From Pyramidobacter porci (lineage in GTDB: Bacteria > Synergistota > Synergistia > Synergistales > Dethiosulfovibrionaceae): a stretch of 64,000 nucleotides of DNA. Below, piece by piece: positions 62,094-64,000 of this stretch. The DNA is taken from assembly GCF_009695745.1 (NCBI RefSeq), contig NZ_VUNH01000001.1, forward strand, positions 62,001 to 126,000, read 5' to 3'. The translations under genes were made by a program, and so were the position numbers. Position 1 is the first letter of the stretch; every line of letters starts with the position of its first letter. The notes below the pieces were generated by a model, which was not told the DNA's origin, did no database searches, and saw only the letters and a list, made by a program, of their open reading frames with translations.

Positions 62094-63056
62094 ATGAAAT
62101 TGTTTTCTGCGGCAAAACGTCTTGCGTTCATCGGGATCTGTTTGTCGGCGCTGGATGTCGGCGGCTTGGGGACGGGCGGTTGGGCCCGCACGGTCGAGTC
62201 GATGAACTTCACCTACGTGCAGTCGCCGCTGAACGTGCCTTCCATCGTCGAGAAAGCGCGGGGCAGCTTCGCCTCTTATTTTAAGGAACTCGGCCTGCCG
62301 GTCGGCTACGCCAATCTGACCGCCGGGCCGCAGCAAACGGCGGCGCTCGCTTCCGGCGATCTGCAGATCCTCAACGCCGTCGGCGGCACCTCGATCATCC
62401 TTGCGGCGGCCAACGGCGCCGACGTCAAGATCATCAGCATGTACAGCCGTTCGCCCAAGGCGTTCATGCTCTTTTCCAACGACGCGGCCATCGATTCGCC
62501 GGCGGCGCTGAAGGGCAAGACCGTCGCCGGGCCGAAAGGCACCAATCTTCATGAGCTGCTGGTCGCGTACCTCAAAACCGGCGGCCTGACCATCGACGAC
62601 GTCAAATTCGTCAACATGGGCATCCCCGCGGCGCTGGCCGCCCTCGAAGGCGGCACGATCGACGCGGCGCTGCAGGCCGGCCCCAGCGCCTACAACTGCA
62701 TGAAGTCGGGCAAGCACCTGATCACGAACGGCGACGGACTGGTCGCGGCGCTCATCGCCACGGCGACCAGCCAGAAATTCTACGACGAGAACAAGGAATT
62801 GGTCGAAACGTTCGAGAGAGCGCAGCGTTCGGTGCTGCAGTTCATCGCCGAAAATCACGACGAAGCCATGAAGATGACGGCCGAGGCTACCGGCCTGAGC
62901 GTGGAAGCAGTGGAGGAAATGTTCCCCATGTACGATTTTTCCATGGACGTCTCCGAGAAAGACGTCGAAGATTTGAAGAAAACGGAACAGTTCCTGCTCG
63001 ACAACGGCATGATCGACAAAGAAATCGACGTGAAGACGCTCTTTTTGAAGCGCTGA
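62094..63056 (+). CDS. NMT1/TauA-like ABC substrate-binding protein (orphan)
   Basis: A 320-residue periplasmic binding protein with a signal peptide (about 1-31, ending GWA). Seen: LGLPVGYANLTAGPQQTAAL, LQILNAVGGTSIILAAANG, VAGPKGTNLHELL and GTIDAALQAGPSAYN, the pattern of nitrate/taurine/thiamine-precursor binding proteins. No cognate permease or ATPase is adjacent. It has its own promoter, strong ribosome-binding site and terminator. The ligand cannot be named; aliphatic sulfonates and pyrimidine precursors are the known choices for relatives. Confidence 0.88.
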   Translation: MKLFSAAKRLAFIGICLSALDVGGLGTGGWARTVESMNFTYVQSPLNVPSIVEKARGSFASYFKELGLPVGYANLTAGPQQTAALASGDLQILNAVGGTSIILAAANGADVKIISMYSRSPKAFMLFSNDAAIDSPAALKGKTVAGPKGTNLHELLVAYLKTGGLTIDDVKFVNMGIPAALAALEGGTIDAALQAGPSAYNCMKSGKHLITNGDGLVAALIATATSQKFYDENKELVETFERAQRSVLQFIAENHDEAMKMTAEATGLSVEAVEEMFPMYDFSMDVSEKDVEDLKKTEQFLLDNGMIDKEIDVKTLFLKR

Positions 63057-63070
63057 GGCAATTATGAACA

Positions 63071-63108
63071 ACAAAAAAAGGACTGCTTTTCAGCAGTCCT
63101 TTTTTTGT
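63071..63108. terminator. Bidirectional terminator
   Basis: ACAAAAAAAGGACTGC (63071-63086) pairs perfectly with GCAGTCCTTTTTTTGT (63093-63108). It serves both the plus-strand binding-protein gene and the minus-strand glutamate dehydrogenase. Confidence 0.92.
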
Positions 63109-63143
63109 TGCTCTGAATCACAACGACGGCGGAACGGCGAAAC

Positions 63144-64000
63144 CTAGAGATACACTCCGCGCATTTCCGTGGCGTCGGCGACACGCTTGATGGCGGCGAG
63201 GAACGCCGCGCGGCGCATCTTCACGTTGTGCTCCTGGGCGTAATCCCAGACCTTCTTGAAATTGTCCTTCATGATGCTCAGCAGACGGTTGTTGTAGTCC
63301 TCTTCGGACCAGAAGAAACCGCCGAGATCCTGGCACCACTCGAAGTAGGAGCCGATCACGCCGCCGGAATTGGCGAGGAAATCGGGAACGACGAGAATGC
63401 CTCTCTGATCGAGGATCTTGTCGCCTTCGGGCGTGGTGGGGCCGTTCGCGCCTTCGACGATGTACTTGGCCTTGATGTCGCCGGCGTTCTTCTCGGTGAT
63501 GACGCCTTCCAGCGCGCAGGGCAGGAAGATGTCGCAGTCGCACGTCTGGATGGAATCGATCATCTTGACGCCGGGTTCCTTGTCGAGACCGGTGAGGAGC
63601 TTCTTGGGGTTGGAGGCGATCAGTTTGAACGCCTTGGCGATGTCGATGCCGTTCTCACTGTAGTAAACGCCGGTGATGTCGCTGATAGCGACAACTTTGG
63701 CGCCGGCTTCGGCAAGCGTCTTGGCAGCGAAGGAGCCGACGTTGCCAAATCCCATCACGGCGCACTTCATGCCCTTGATGTCCTTGCCGAGGGCCTTCAT
63801 GAATTCGATGGCGCAGGTAGCGACGCCGAGGCCGGTGGCCGCGTTGCGCCCCTTGGAACCCCAGAGCGGAATGGGCTTGCCGGTGAAGATCGCGGGCTCG
63901 AGACGGCCGCGCATACGGCTGATGGTGTCCATGAACCAGGTCATGACCTGACCGTTGGTGTTCACGTCGGGAGCGGGAACGTCCGTCCAAGCGCCGACGA
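63144..64000 (-). CDS. gdhA: Glutamate dehydrogenase, 5' end outside the window
   Basis: The frame is open to the window edge, giving the last 285 or so residues of a protein that is usually about 420. Seen: AWTDVPAPDVNTN, AATGLGVATCAIEF, the dinucleotide fold VMGFGNVGSFAAKTLAEAG, LPCALEGVITEKNA, IVEGANGPTTPEGD and LANSGGVIGSYFEWCQ. It interconverts glutamate and 2-oxoglutarate with NAD(P)H. In an amino-acid fermenter the oxidative direction is likely. The substrate lysine lies in the missing part. Confidence 0.95.
   Translation of the reverse strand, partial: VGAWTDVPAPDVNTNGQVMTWFMDTISRMRGRLEPAIFTGKPIPLWGSKGRNAATGLGVATCAIEFMKALGKDIKGMKCAVMGFGNVGSFAAKTLAEAGAKVVAISDITGVYYSENGIDIAKAFKLIASNPKKLLTGLDKEPGVKMIDSIQTCDCDIFLPCALEGVITEKNAGDIKAKYIVEGANGPTTPEGDKILDQRGILVVPDFLANSGGVIGSYFEWCQDLGGFFWSEEDYNNRLLSIMKDNFKKVWDYAQEHNVKMRRAAFLAAIKRVADATEMRGVYL

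Noticed and set aside
1-64000. CRISPR arrays, tRNA or rRNA genes, phage or conjugation modules
   Set aside because: I saw no regularly spaced direct repeats, no tRNA-like cloverleaf with conserved T-loop, no rRNA sequence and no integrase or structural phage proteins in the window.

Overview
The window is a gene-dense, GC-rich bacterial chromosome segment. I infer an anaerobic, amino-acid-fermenting diderm of the phylum Synergistota, possibly close to Pyramidobacter or Jonquetella. The reasons are a lipid-A-type acyltransferase (outer membrane), many periplasmic substrate-binding proteins, three M20 amidohydrolases, glutamate dehydrogenase, DUF5058- and DUF3798-type transport proteins, and Firmicutes-like features (SAM-I riboswitch, RemA, a tmk-holB-ricT cluster) in one genome. 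The taxon rests on memory of gene content; no database search was possible.

Layout. 0-7.3 kb: a truncated helical protein; a four-gene minus-strand operon (exonuclease III, a prolyl-tRNA-synthetase-like protein without catalytic motifs, two unknown proteins); a low-GC YoaP-type acetyltransferase; CCA-adding enzyme. 7.3-16.6 kb: an orphan amino-acid-binding protein with a near-consensus promoter, a 1052-residue exported ankyrin/coiled-coil protein, a PucR-type regulator, then a DUF5058 membrane protein, a second membrane protein, an M20 peptidase and YajC. 16.7-25 kb: SAM-I riboswitch and metK, ferredoxin, gpsA-typA, a small membrane protein missed by length cut-offs, a DUF1846 protein and a YchJ-like SEC-C protein. 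25-28.3 kb: Nudix hydrolase and two coupled M20 amidohydrolases.

28.4-45.4 kb is a housekeeping block on the plus strand: tmk-holB-ricT-ftsY-purB-glpX, then nif3-scpA-scpB-rluB-cmk-plsC-hflX-yicC-remA-gmk-rpoZ-priA-der. Genes overlap by 4-77 bases, so translation is probably coupled. Two members are odd: priA has lost its helicase motifs, and hflX appears to have a one-base frameshift at its start. The gene for HU follows.

45.8-51.7 kb: an AT-rich intergenic region and a DUF3798 binding protein with a sugar-type ABC transporter operon. 51.8-56.3 kb: rpsD, gpmA, a lipid-A-type acyltransferase, a YqgF-fold protein and a ClC channel. 56.4-57.9 kb holds a decayed IS1634-type transposase. 58-61.9 kb is an iron(III)-type ABC transporter with an attenuator after its binding-protein gene. 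It is divergent from an orphan NMT1/TauA-like binding protein. The window ends inside glutamate dehydrogenase.

The strongest leads for new biology are the editing-only ProRS-like protein, the exported ankyrin/coiled-coil protein, the PucR/DUF5058/M20 module and the helicase-dead PriA. None is a proven new system from sequence alone.
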